Assembly (NCBI RefSeq): GCF_963169125.1
Contig: NC_084798.1
Coordinates: 171,521,980 to 171,585,979 of the forward strand
Origin: Humulus lupulus
Taxonomy: Eukaryota; Streptophyta; Magnoliopsida; Rosales; Cannabaceae
Direction of reading: 5' to 3'
Length of the DNA stretch: 64,000 nucleotides
Of this stretch, positions 22,029 through 36,238 are shown piece after piece; position 1 is the stretch's first letter, and every line of letters starts with the position of its first letter. The notes under the pieces are model-generated. The model searched no databases, was not told the origin of the DNA, and worked only from the letters and a program-made list of their open reading frames with translations. The translations under genes were made by a program, and so were the position numbers.

Positions 22029-23316
22029 ACGGCTATAACATTTTGTTGGGGTGTATAAGGGGCGGTTCATTCATATATTATACCATGCATCTCACAAAAC
22101 ACATTGAATTCATTGGAAAATTATTCATCACCCCTATCACTACTAAACGCTTTTATTTTCTTTTCCAATTGATTTTCAACTTTGGCTTTATAGATTTTAA
22201 ACATGCTAAAGGCCTTATCCTTATTCTTAAGCAAGTACACATATGTGACTCTAGAACAATCATCAATAAACATAATAAAATACCAATGTCCACCTCTTAT
22301 AATTATTCCATTCAATTCACATAAATAATTATGTATCAAATCTAAAAAATTAGTTTTTCTTTCCACACTTGGAAAATGTTTCTTTACCATCTTAGATTTA
22401 ACATATAATTCATATTTATCATGATCAACATCATTGCATACAATTAAACCACATTTGATAACTATTTTAATTATACTATATCCTATATGAGCAAGTCTAT
22501 TATGCAACAAATTAATAAAATCAAAGCGAAACATATAATAGGAAGAAGATCATGCATTATTATCAAAACTTGAGTCTTTGGTACACAATCTAATCATTCA
22601 ATCACAAACATATCATTTCCCCAAAAAGTATTAGCTTGCGAGACTCAAACACCGCTTTGATTCCAAGTTTGCGCAACAAGTGCCCACTCCAAGATTCTTA
22701 ATCATATAACACATTGGTTAAGAGAACCTTCTTTCCGGATGTGAAGTAGAGATCAACATTCCCCTTTCCCAACACCTGGGATCTATGCTCATTACAGATT
22801 TGAATCTCATGGCCATCTTTTGAATTTTTAAAGGTTTTGAAAATATCTCTATCATAAGTTACATGAATGATGGCACAAGTTTCATACCACCATCCTTGCA
22901 CTTTCCCTTAGATGGCATTCACCTCACTCAAGGTAGCAACCCCTTCGATTGTGTTGATATTGGATCCATGGTTGTGAGACTTTTGATACTTGCATTCTCT
23001 AGCCATGTGGCCACTCTTGCCATAAACAAAACAATAGCCTCTCACACCCTTGAATTTCTCTTCATTATTCTTAGGGGCTAGAGAGCGTCCCTCTTTGATT
23101 GGGTTTCTTGTGGGCCTTCAGAACTTCACTATGTCAATAGCCTTGGATGTCCCAACATTGGACCCTTCCATGCACTTGTCTCTAGAACAAGACTCTCTTC
23201 AATCCTTAGGTGCTTCAAGATATGTTCCAAAGATATCTCTTAATTCTTATGAAGGATCTCTTTCTATAGCTTCTCCAAGATGGAGGTAACTTAGTTAGAA
23301 TCCCTCCCATAATTAG
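22029..23316 (-). pseudogene. Copia K 5' half: gag end, protease, integrase N-terminal part
   Basis: Minus-strand order from high to low coordinates: the gag C-terminus with a zinc knuckle (23037-22991) reading CFVYGKSGHMAREC, with the second Cys changed to Tyr; a protease region (22901-22698) with ETCAIIHVTYD where copia has a D-S/T-G-type site; and the pre-integrase and integrase core (22534-22121) with LLHNRLAHIG, FIDDCSRVTYVYL and SSDRGDE. The integrase then runs into TPQQN at 22029 and is cut by LTR3. The gag part above 23050 is frameshifted. It is cut at 23317 by the 5' LTR of element D. Confidence 0.8.
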
Positions 23317-23344
23317 TGTAGCGTCTCAGGATTTTACTTAGCTA

Positions 23345-25310
<1,966 letters not shown>

Positions 25311-25397
25311 GGGCCGATATGTCGCCTACGGAAGATACGAAAAACACGTCAACTTCGCACGAACGAAATCACAGAGGCACAAGAATATGAGGGAGTC

Positions 25398-25428
25398 GAT
25401 ATATCGCCTATAGGGGGCAATATATCGG
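25398..25428. other. Imperfect GATATATCGCC hairpin in LTR4
   Basis: GATATATCGCC (25398-25408) faces GGCAATATATC (25417-25427) as an inverted repeat with one mismatch, just upstream of the TATA box. It corresponds to the perfect hairpin in LTR5 at 39797-39823. Confidence 0.6.
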
Positions 25429-25599
25429 CTCCACACTCATATTTTGAAAGTCCGTGGAATCCAAGATAGAAACAACCCTTAACCACCTGGACTTGCTCTT
25501 GAACGATTTTGACCGAGTTCTGGGCATCTGTTGAAATGAAAATTCAAATCTTTTCAATTAATATTCATTTTAAAAGGGGTTCGTTTCACTCCTTGAACT

Positions 25600-25609
25600 C
25601 TATAAATAA
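25600..25609 (+). promoter_or_regulatory. TATA box of LTR4
   Basis: CTATAAATAA, the same position and context (CTTGAACTCTATAAATA) as in LTR5. It marks the U3/R boundary and the likely start about 30 bp downstream. Confidence 0.7.
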
Positions 25610-26797
25610 GACCTAGTACTCAGCCTTTTCACTCATCATTCAAGCATTGTTCAGAGCCTCCAAGCTGTTAAGATTACTCTAGAGAGAAAACACTTGGATT
25701 TTGGGGTAAAAGCTTTTCCAATCTAAGATTTTCTAAACACTTGGGATGTAAGATAGAGTGTTATTTTGGTATCGAGGTGTAGATCAAAGTCATAGTCCAT
25801 TCAAGGTATTCTTATCCTCAAGTTCTTCATAGTTCCTTAGTTTTCTTTTGTTTTCTTTCAGATCCTAACTCATTGTTATGATTCTTGGTTAGGAGTTTAA
25901 AGTTCCTTGAAACTTAAGGATTTTTGGTAAGTTTCTATCTTAATGGTTTTGTTCTCTTTTCATCTCCTTTTCTTTAGAAACTCATGGTTTTTACTGTTGG
26001 TTTTAGGAGTGTTCCATTCCCATTCTTGTCTCCATTATCCCGGTTTTTGGTAAGGAAAGTAGGTTAGATTATATGTGTTTATATTAAATGTTATGATATG
26101 TTTTATGCTATGATATGATATATGTTTTGTAGTCACTTGGGCATATGATTTTCTTAGATAGCAAACCCCAAGAAATTTTATCATTTTCGTGGATTAGAGT
26201 TATGATTTACCCTACCTCGATTAGTAGACAGAGGACCTAGACGGGTTATCATATACTATAGTTGGGATCTAACCTACCTCGATTAGTAGATTGAGGACCA
26301 AGATTATTTTATCACATACCACGTTAATGAGTTAATGACCATTAATATTGTAGTCCTATATGATATACATTTTTACGTCATAGGTTTTATGATTTATGAT
26401 ATATGTTTTTAGTAGATTTTCCTTGCTGGGCATTAGGCTCATTCCTTTTATTTTAGATGGTGCAGGAAAATGAACTTGGAAGGCGGGATGGATTCGTGGC
26501 AACTTTTCATGTGTATTAGGGATGTTCTGATTGAATGGACTGCTAGAAGATCAAGGATGAAGTTGCTTTCAAGTCTTTTAATTTATGTTTTATGTATCTC
26601 CGCACTTAGTATTTAAACAATTGATTAAAGTTTATGTTTTTATGTTTTAAACAATGGGTACCTATACCTTATTTTGTATTTTGTACAATATTTTGGATTT
26701 TAATGAAGTTCTATTATTTTATGTGTATTCCAAAATAGTAGTTATGTTTAGTAGATTTTAATGGTCCGAGGTCTAGAATTAGTCGGGGCATTACAAT

Positions 26798-26810
26798 TGG
26801 TATCAGAGCC
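26798..26810 (+). other. Primer-binding site of element D
   Basis: TGGTATCAGAGCC, complementary to the initiator tRNA-Met 3' end, two bases after the LTR. Confidence 0.9.
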
Positions 26811-26873
26811 ACAGTTCATATGCATGAAGTTCTCCTTGATACACACACACAAGCTCCGGATCTAACTGCCAAT

Positions 26874-26940
26874 GTAAGTGTTTATGTTATGCTCATTATG
26901 TTTATGTTTATAGCTAACGTTTTAGTCATTTTGTTTTCAG
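26874..26940 (+). other. Candidate 67-nt leader intron in element D
   Basis: Perfect donor GTAAGT at 26874 and acceptor TTGTTTTCAG ending at 26940. The interior is T-rich with GCTAAC near the 3' end as a possible branch point. Element E has the same donor, acceptor and length (41258-41324). ORF0 begins six bases after the acceptor. Splicing is inferred from consensus only. 67 nt is near the lower limit for plant introns. Confidence 0.5.
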
Positions 26941-26946
26941 TTAAGA

Positions 26947-27414
26947 ATGAATGGAGCCTTGACCTATAATGATATACGAGCCATTAAGGCATTGACAAGG
27001 ATTAGAGAGCCAAGGAATACAATAGGACTGCTAGAAAGAATCACTTAGAGATTGATCTTATTTCACAAGGAGATAGTTCACCTTCAAACTACTAAGCAAA
27101 TTATGATGAGAGCTACGGAACAATATATCATAGTAATTAGGCTTTTTAAGGACTTTCCTTTTGTAATTTCAACATTAGAAGAATTATGGGAGACAATAGA
27201 TGATGAAGATGATTTACCGGTAGCCATGAGATATTATTTTCTCATACTTAGGTTCACCTCTAAGTTTGAATTTCAATTCACTAATGAACAAAAGCATAAC
27301 ATCTTCATGAATCTTCCCCGAGGTAGTTTTCAGGCTCAAGATAATGATGATTATGAAGAAATAGGTGATGATACGTTAAATGAAGGGTCAGATATAGAAG
27401 ATCCTGATTTTTAG
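26947..27414 (+). pseudogene. ORF0 of element D, unknown conserved protein upstream of gag
   Basis: I do not recognise this family. ATG at 26947 opens 155 codons ending IEDPDF-stop, with one internal TAG at 27046 (codon 34). It is rich in charged and aromatic residues: an N-terminal basic part (ALTRIREPRN), a central segment ELWETIDDEDDLPVAMRYYF, a K/F-rich segment SKFEFQFTNEQKHN, and an acidic C-terminus (DDYEEIGDD). I see no signal peptide, membrane segment, zinc finger or enzyme motif. Predicted structure looks mainly helical. Homologues lie at the same place in E and F. It might be an accessory or gag-like protein, or a captured host fragment; none is shown. Confidence 0.65.
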
Positions 27415-27416
27415 AT

Positions 27417-27973
27417 TTACTCTAGTTATTTTTTTTTAGTTTAGTTTATTTATTTCTTTATTTATTTACTATTTGAATTATGATTGTACTAAGTGAAAAC
27501 CTTTTTTTTCCAAATGAATAAAGTTGTTATTTTTTTGAATGACATGTATGAGTTTGATTTTTTTTAACAATCATAATAAATTTGGAATAAATAAATAATG
27601 ACTAAGTTCAATGAGGGTGGATACAAATCAATGGACTGTGTTCTGTATTGAGAGTTTAAGGGGCCATAGTAGTGGGAATGATTTTACTCATCCCAGCCCT
27701 CCCTCAATATGGTTAACTTTGGAACAACGACGAGTTTCAAGCCTGAGAATGAAGTCATATAGGATGATTAGAAACATACTTAGAAAATTATAAAGATGGC
27801 TGCTTTTCTAAGTATAGAAACACACCCTAATTATAAAGAGGCCTTACCTAACTTTTTCATAAGAAATCATAACTGATAGGTCCGAGTTATGTTTGCTTAG
27901 ACTAAGTTTTGCCTTAGAGCCTATTAGGGTAAGTTCTAACATGTTTTTCTCTACTGTTAGAACTTTGTTGAAG
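27417..27973 (+). other. Element D leader between ORF0 and gag
   Basis: Non-coding, AT-rich, with a possible polyadenylation-like AATAAA (27519). It holds the leader motif at 27659-27709 (GGCCATAGTAGTGGGAATGA ... CAGCCCTCCC) that recurs in E, F and copia H. The equivalent spacer is present in E and F. Confidence 0.7.
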
Positions 27974-29156
27974 ATGTTGCTATGAAGGTCTGCACGCACA
28001 TTGGACAATGCCTCCAGCGCCGCCAACAAGACTAACGAAGCCCCTCCAGTTCGAAGAAGGGGAATGCGTGCTACCAATGCTGCTGACAACAGAAACGCAC
28101 CGCCACCTCAACTTGACAACACCGCTAAGATTGTCAAGCTACGTCAACAAGTGGAAGAACTGCTGCAGCAACAACGACAACAGACTCAGCCACAGCCTCA
28201 GACTCAGCCCCAGCCAGCGGCTCAAGCACCCCAGCAAGTAGGTCTATATGGGGGTTGGTCGATGGTGAACTATATTCCTTATCCAGCTTAGTACATAGAG
28301 TCAATCTAAGAACATTTTTATAACCAGCACACTCCAAACTTTGAAGGGACAACCGACCTCTTCGAGGATGAAGAATGGCTCAGGAATGTAGAGTCAATCC
28401 GAGCACATATGAACCTTGGCAACGCAGATCGCATACCTTGCATTTCGTCTCTTCTGAAGAAGGATGCCAAAATCCGGTGGGATTTAGTACAGCAAACTAA
28501 TGACGTTGCCACCATGACTTGGACTAGATTTGTGGAACTGTTTCACAAGAAGTATTACAACTCGGTAGTCATCGCTACGAGGGTAGAAGAGTTTGCCAGC
28601 CTTAAGTAGGGCAATCTTACAGTAGTCGAGTATGCTCGACAATTCGATCGACTAGCAAAGTTTGCACCAGAATTGGTTCCAAGCGATTTCTAGAGGGCCA
28701 CAAAGTTCACTAGGGGACTCTAACCCAAGATTGAGCTAGGAGTCAGGCTAGCAAATCCTGGAACCACTTCTTATGTCGATGCTCTAGAAACGACTATAGA
28801 AGTTGAAAGGCTTTAGGCAAATGTTAGTAAGGAGGAGGCCAGCAAGTCTGAACCTAAGCAGTAGAGTTAGAAGCAAAATGGTCAGAACCACAACAACAAC
28901 CATCAGCATAGCAACAATAATGGGCAGAAGAGAAGGCATCCTCATAGTAAGTAGGCCGATGGTGACAAAAGAGCAAGGACAAGTAAATGGAATAATAGGC
29001 CGGGTTATGTAGAATACCCTCAATGCTCCAAATTCCAGAAAATACATCCTGGGGAGTGTCGTGCGAACACCAAAGGTTGTTACAATTATGGCCAGGGAGG
29101 TCATCGGAAGAGGGAATGGTCCATAACTCAAACAAGGAGAAACAAGGGACAACAAG
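27974..29156 (+). pseudogene. gag: Element D gag
   Basis: The ATG at 27974 gives MLL-stop-RSART; the intact homologue in F starts MSLRRSTRMN, so a CGA codon became TGA. Next come a Q/P-rich linker (28150-28240), a capsid domain (28370-28610: DAKIRWDLVQQ, RFVELFHKKYYNS), a second capsid part with a LANPGTTSY motif, and an N/H/K-rich nucleocapsid. Stops include TAG 28289, TAG at about 28606, one at about 28690 and TAG 28952. The zinc knuckle (29079-29122) reads CYNYGQGGHRKREW, with two of three cysteines changed. A frameshift precedes the protease. Confidence 0.8.
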
Positions 29157-30655
29157 ATGGTTCCAGCCAGATTCTTTGCCTTGACCCAAGGAGAAGTCGA
29201 AGCTAATAACAAAGTGGCCATAGGTCAGATTCCTATCCTTGATAATATATGTTCAGTATTGTTTGATTTGGGAGCAATACACTCTTATGTCTCGTTAGGA
29301 ATGATAGATAAATTAGACAAACCTTGTGAAAGATTTAGAACTAGGTTTGTGACAGAATTGCCTTCGAGCGAAGTATCCTATCATCAAGGATAGCACGAGG
29401 AGTACCAATCATAATTGAAAACATAGAACTAGAAGGAGACCTGATAGGGCTAGAGATCAAGGACTTCGACGTAATATTGGGCATGGATTGGCTAGCAAGG
29501 CATGGCGCAACCATCGACTGTAGACGCAAGCAAGTGATGTTCGAAACTTCTAACGGTCAGAAACTATGCTTTATGGGAAATGTTTCAGGACTACGGACAT
29601 CGCTTATATCATCTCTCAAAGCTTAGAGGATGATAAAGAAATTGTATTACACATTCTTAGCCAGCGTCATGGATGTGACAAAGGAAACACCACTAAAGGT
29701 TGGAGACATCCGCGCTAGAAAGGAATTTCTAGAGATATTTCCTGACGACTTACCAAGGTACCCCCTACTCGGGAAATTCACTTCAGAATCGAACTAGTAC
29801 CAGGTACCAAGCCTATCTCCAAGGCACCATACTGGATGGTACCTACTAAACTCAAGGAGTTGAAGATGCAGTTGCAAGAACTCTTAGATTTGGGTTTCAT
29901 TAGACCAAGCCATTTGCCATGGGCAGCACCAGTTCGATTTGTGAAGAAGAAGGATGGAAGTATGCGGATGTGTATAGATTATCGCAAGGTGAACAAGGTG
30001 ACGATTAAGAACAAGTATGCGCTACCCAAGATCGATGACTTGTTTGATCAACTCCGAGGAGCGACCGTGTTTTCTAAGATTGATCTACGATCTGGTTATC
30101 ACCAGCTCAAGGTACGGGAATGAGATATTCCCAAGACAACTTTTAGAACTCGATATGGACATTATGAGTTTCTAGTTATGTCTTTCGGTATTACCAACGC
30201 TCCAGTCACATTTATTGATTTAATGAATCAGGTCTTCAAGGATTATTTGGACAAATTCGTTGTAGGGTTCATTGACGATATTTTGGTGTACTCCAAGGAT
30301 GAAGTCAACCACGAGGAACATTTAAGACTGACAATGTTGCGACTGAAGGAGCATCAAATTTACGCCAAGTTCAAGAAGTGAAAATTTTGGCTTTCGAAAG
30401 TAGTGTTCCTTGGCCATATAGTATCTAAAGACGGAGTTTTGGTAGACCCAACTAATGTAGAGGATGTGAAGGATGGGAAAAAACCTAAGAATGCGTCAGA
30501 AGCTAGAAGTTTTATTGGGCTAGCAGGTTATTATCAGAGGTTCATAGAAGGCTTTTCTAAAATAGTCACTCCGCTTACCAACCTGACCCGGAAACAACAA
30601 AAATTCAACTGGACCGATAGATGTGAAGAGAGCTTCCAGTTGCTCAAGGATAAGC
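29157..30655 (+). pseudogene. pol: Element D protease-RT-RNase H start
   Basis: Protease (29157-29393, continuing frameshifted to about 29620) has DLGAIHSY where E has DSGATHSY, so the active-site region is altered; ILGMDWLARHGA follows. Reverse transcriptase has [27 protein letters not shown] and FIDDILVYS (the catalytic Asp pair is present). TGA stops lie at 30121 and 30379. The connection reads [11 protein letters not shown] and SFIGLAGYYQRF. It ends at FQLLKDKL at 30655, cut by LTR TGTAACGCCC of element C. Confidence 0.8.
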
Positions 30656-32734
30656 TGTAACGCCCTACTTCCTTAGAGCCGTTACTAAGTGAGTTTAAAA
30701 CATGCACTCACTCGCTAATCGATGTTTTAAGACAAAAGTGTAATTAAACCATATAAACAGAGTCATAAACTTTAATAATAATTCCATTTACTGAAAATCA
30801 TAAAGCGTTAAACATTTGGGATCCCAAAATACTGTTTAGAAATATTTACTACTCAAAAGAATAACTAAAGTCGACTAAATGACAAAATCTGGGTTTTATA
30901 CAACCATTTCCCAAAATACCCCCGCCCGTGCCGCTTCACGCTCTCCATACTCATGGTTGGTCGACTTTCCCCTTGCCCTTACCTGCACCAAAGAACACCC
31001 GTGAGCCGAAGCCCAGCAAGAAAACACTCACAAGCAGATAACATATGCATATCACACACTTAACATATAAATACGCCATCATCAGGCTAACAACATACGG
31101 CCATTACGTCCCAGGTGCTTTACCAGGCCCAGGGTTCACAGTCCACACTGTGAGGATATCCCAGGTATCCATTAGGGTCTCACCCTGGCAACTCGCACTC
31201 CGCGTGCTAACTGCTGCTCCCAGCCTTCGCCGTTCTCAGCCCATGCCATTCCCGGCTCTTGTCGTTTATTCACATATATGCACACACATACCATAATTAA
31301 ACATATATTTAAACATGATTAAACTCAATCAATGGGGCTACACCCTGCAACATAATCATATAGGGCCTTGCCCTGCAACACAAGCTCTATGAGTACAATA
31401 GTTTTCTTACCTGTGTCCCGAGCTTTCTAAGCACCGATGTCCCGAGCACAGTCCCCTAGTACGAGCCTCGCTGAAACCCTAGTCACAACGTACCTATAAT
31501 ATATTTCCATCAAATTCTAATCCATTAAATATCTTTGAGTCATAATTCTAATCTCTGGGACCACGTATTCTATAAATCCGGGTGATAAAATCCATCCCAA
31601 GCCTTAACCTTTGAATTCCCAAGATTAAAACCTCTTAAAAGCCCAAAATTGCACTAAGAGTCGCGGCCCCAAGAGGCCATGCCGCGGCCCGCCCCCAAAC
31701 CCGAGAGCCACTCCAAAATAGGGCAGGCACGCCTCGGCCCTAGCTACGGCATGTCGCGGCCCGCCCTTCTTCTAGGCCACCATTCTGCTTCAGAGCGTCG
31801 CGGCTTAGTAAGAACAATGCTGCGGCCCGACCCTTCGAACCCAAAAAAATCCTCCATTCTTGCCATGAAAACCACTCCAATTAACCCCAAAATTAAACCA
31901 AAAATCCAAACCATTATTCACAGAAGCTCTACAATGCTTTCAGTAACAAAACCTAACAAGAAATTAGCTCTAAACTTCATCAAATTTCAAGAATGATCCA
32001 TCACCCAACACACATGCAAAACTCTAACATTTTAGCAGAAAACCAACTACAATTCAACACAACTCAACATATTGAAAAGCTCACCTTGGGCAGAAGTGAT
32101 TCCCTGATTCAGTTCCCTAAGCTCCAAGCCTCTAGCTCCCAAAATGCCAGCTGAAATTCCTTAGTCCTTGATTAGATTCACCAAGACTTCCCCAATCTTC
32201 CAAAGGAGAGAAGACAACTTCAAGAGAGAGAGAAGGAAAGAGTCAGTTTAGAGAACTCTGAGGGTTTCCTATAAGTCTATAAGGTTGCCTCAAGGCTCGT
32301 GGTGCCAAAAACGTCCCCGAGGGAAAAATGGTAAATTTTCCCAATATTCCCTCCTAAACATTCTAACCTCAAATATATCTCCAAATATTTATTTCCATAA
32401 CCCGATAACCCCATAACATATCTAATACCCGAAATACCTCTCGACTCGCCCCGAGTCAGATTTTCAACCCCGTTGTGACTTTCTAGCTAAACTGCTCCCT
32501 AGGACTGTCTCGAATCGTGCTACAGATATATCACATTTATGCCCTCAATGGGATAAAATTACAAACATGCCCCTAATAACCAAACGGGGCCCACATGCTT
32601 ATTTAATTCAACTAAACATGCATCTCTAATCACATGCTCGCACAAATTCACATATTATAATAGTAAATCACTTATTGCCCTCCAGGCACGTTAATCAAGG
32701 CCCTAAGCCTTTTTAGCAAATTTGGGTCATTAAA
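30656..32734 (-). repeat. 3' LTR of element C
   Basis: A 2,079-bp LTR, TGTAACGCCCTAC at the left end and ...GGGTCATTAAA at the inner end, where related LTRs have CATTACA. It contains the conserved splice-donor block (about 30940-31030, reverse complement), a CpG-rich palindromic stretch (31655-31830) and two units of a TTCGCCGTTCTCAGCC-type minisatellite (about 31217-31262). Confidence 0.85.
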
Positions 32735-32748
32735 ACTATCCCCTCCTT
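32735..32748 (-). other. Polypurine tract of element C
   Basis: The minus strand reads GTAAGGAGGGGATAGT directly before the 3' LTR. This is the plus-strand priming site for reverse transcription. Confidence 0.75.
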
Positions 32749-32769
32749 ACAGAAATTTCGTCCTCGAAA

Positions 32770-35700
32770 TTACCTGAACAACTCGGGATACCACTCCTGC
32801 ATCTCTGATTCAAGTTCCCATGTCGCCTCCTAAACTTTGTTGTTCCTCCACAGCACTTTCACCAAGGCGATGGTTTTGCTCCGCAAGACTTTATCCTTCC
32901 AGTCAAGAATCTGAACCGACTTCTCCTCATAAGAAAAATCTTGGTCCAGCTCCAAATTCTCATAACTCAGAACGTGCGCCAAATCTGATACATACTTCCG
33001 AAGCATGGATACATGAAAAACATTATGAACCCCTGATAAGGCTGGAGGCATCGCCAACCTGTATGCTACCTCTCCAACCCGTTCCAGAATCTTGAAGGGG
33101 CCAACAAACCTAGGGCTCAGCTTGCCCCGAACACCAAACCATTTCACTCCCCTCAAAGGTGAAACCCTAAGAAACACATGGTCCGACCTGAAACTCTACG
33201 CTTCTGTGTCTCAAGTCTGAATAACTCTTCTGGGGACTCTGGGAGGCGAGTATTTGAGCTCTAATCTTTTCAATCGCCTCGTTGGTCCTCTGAACGATCT
33301 CATGACCCAAATAACTCCTCTCACCCATCTCATCCAAATGGATAGGTGATCTGCACTTCCACCAATATAACATCTCATACGGAGCCACTCCGATAGTCGC
33401 CTGATAACTGTTATTATATGAGAACTCAATCAGAGGGAGATACTTACTCCAAGATCCCCCAAAGTCTAGCATACAAGCTCGTAGCATGTCCTCCAGTATT
33501 TTAATCGTCCTCTCAGACTGTCCATCTGTCTGAGGATGATAAGCGGTACTAAACCATAACTGTGTGCCCATAGCCTTCTGCAGACTCTCCCAAAGCATGG
33601 AGGTGAAGGTGGGGTCCCTGTCGGATACTATCGACCTTGGAGCCCCATGAAGTCGAACAATTTCCTTCACATATAACTCAGCATATTGCTCCACAGTATA
33701 AGTCGACCTGACAGGTAAAAAGTGGGCGGACTTGGTATACCTATCCACAATCATCCACACCGAGTCATGCTTTCCCACCGTCTTCGGCAAACCAACCCCG
33801 AAGTCCATGGTGATATCTTCCCACTTCCACTCTGGAATCCCTAGAGGCTGCAGCAATGCTCCTGGCCTCTGATGCTCAGCCTTGACTTGCTGACAAGTTA
33901 AGCACTTGGCCACATAATCCACCACATCCCTCTTCATGCCCAACCACCAATACAAAGCTCTCAGATCTTGGTACATCTTCATCGTACCTAGATGTAGGGA
34001 ATAGGGAGTGGTATACGATTCATCTAAGATCTCCCGCCAGATATCAAAATCCATCGGAATACAGATTCGACCCTTATACTTCAGTAACCCCATATTCGAA
34101 ATAGAAAAGTCCTTAGCCGTTCCGACTAAGACGTTCTCTCTGTGACCTCTCAACTGGGAATCCTTCCCCTGTGCCTCCTTGATCCTCTCAAGGAGTGTAG
34201 ACTGAAGAGTAATGTTGGCTAACCGACTAACCATCAACTCAATACCCGCTCTAGTCATCTCCTCCGCTAACTTGTCGGATATCTGTCTCGAACTAAACAA
34301 CTGTCCTGGGCCTTTCTGAATCAATGCATCAACCACTACATTAGCCTTCCTAGGATGGTATAGGATATCACAATCATAATCCTTAACCAACTCCAGCCAC
34401 CGTCTTTGGCACATATTCAGATCCTTCTGAGAGAAGAAGTACTTCAAACTCTTATGATTGGTGTATATCTCGCACTTCTCTCCATACAGATAATGTCTCC
34501 ATATCTTAAGTGCGAATACCACCGCTGCCAATTCCAAATCATGTGTGGGATATCTCTGCTCATACTCCTTTAAATGTCTCGATGCATAGGCTATAACCTT
34601 ACCAGCTTGCACTAGCACACACCCTAAACCTTGCCTCGAAGCATCGCAATAAACCATAAACTTCCCATTCTCTGTCGGCAAACTCAATACTGGCACGGTG
34701 ATCAGACGCCGCTTCAATTCTTTGAAACTGTTCTCACATCTATCCGTCCAAACATACTTTGTCTTCTTCTTTGTTAATTCTGTCAATGGCGCAGCTATCC
34801 TGGAGAACCCCTCAACAAACCGCCAATAATACCCTGCCAATCCTAGAAAATTCCTCACTTCAGGTACATTGCTCGGTCTAGGCCAATCTCTTACTGCCTC
34901 TATCTTACTTGGGTCAACCAGGATCCCCTCCTTACTAACAATATGTCCCAGAAATGTAACTTGCGGTAGCCAGAACTCGCACTTCCTGAACTTAGCATAT
35001 AACTTATGCTCCCTTAATCACTGTATTACCAAACGTAGACGTTGCTCGTGCTCTGTCTTTGACTGTGAGTACACCAGAATATCATCGATAAATACAATCA
35101 TAAACTTATCCAGATAATCCTTGAAAACCCTATTCATCATATCCATAAAAGTTACTGGGGCATTGGTTAGTCCAAAGGACATAACCAGGAATTCATAGTG
35201 TCCATACCTCGTTGGGAAAGCAGTCTTCAGTATGTCCTCCTCTTTAATCCTTAATTGGTTGTAACCTGATCGGAGATCAATCTTGGAAAACACTGTTCTT
35301 CCCTGTAACTGGTCAAATAAATCGTCAATCATAGGCAGTGGGTACTTGTTCTTAATGGTCAACTTGTTCAAATCCCTGTAGTCAATACACATCCTAAGTG
35401 AGCCATCCTTCTTCTTGACAAACAACACTGGAGCACCCCACGGTGAGAAACTCGGTCTAATGAACCCCAAATCCAACAACTCTTGCAGCTGAATCTTCAA
35501 CTCTTTTAACTCTACTGGAGCCATTCTGTAAGGTGTCCTAGATACTGGCTCCGCCCCTGGCGCCAACTCGATAACAAAATCAATCTCCCGCTGTGGCGGT
35601 AGCCCTGGCAGATCTACTGGAAATAAATCTAGAAACTCACATACCAATCTGGTCTCACCCGGTCCAACCGACATGACCCTAGAGGTATCCACAACATTCA

Positions 35701-36238
35701 CTAGGAATCCTATGCAACCTTCCTACATCAGGTCTCTAGCCTTCAGTACTGAAATCATAGGTACCCGCGGTCCACTAACCGTCCCCACAAATACAAAGGG
35801 CACCTCCTCTTCTGGTTCAAAAGTCAACATCCTACTCTTGCAGTCAATCGTCGCCCCATACTTTGATAACCAATCCATCCCTAGGATCATATCAAAGTCA
35901 TCCATCGTAAGCTCAATCAGATCAATAGACAACTCCCTACCATCTATCTCTACTGGTAATGCTCTAATCCACCTCCTAGAGACTACCAGTTCCCCAGTTG
36001 GTAACAATGTCTGGAAACCCCTAGCATAAAAAACACTAGGTCTACACAGCTGATCTATCACTCTAGTAGACACAAACGAATGGGTAGCTCCCGAATCAAA
36101 CAATGCAGTATAAGAAGAATCAGCACTAGAAATCTGACCTGTCACAACCGAGGGGCTAGTTTCTGCCTCAATCTGAGTCAAAGTAAACACTTTGGCAGGA
36201 GCGAGACTGTCGCCCTGCTTCGGCTCCTCTTTCCTGAC
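32770..36238 (-). pseudogene. pol: Element C pol: protease, RT, RNase H, integrase, chromodomain
   Basis: Almost one open frame. Protease: DSGATHSF intact and ILGMDWLSKYGA (36190-35723). Reverse transcriptase: [32 protein letters not shown] (35701-35018). RNase [36 protein letters not shown]. Integrase: zinc region with H...CLTCQQVK, then the DDE core with [29 protein letters not shown]. The tail has [12 protein letters not shown] and a chromodomain-like end ([15 protein letters not shown]). Breaks: TAG 35725-35723, TGA 35020-35018, a 1-bp deletion near 33180, and TAG 32832-32830. The chromodomain is known to guide chromoviruses to heterochromatin. Confidence 0.92.
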
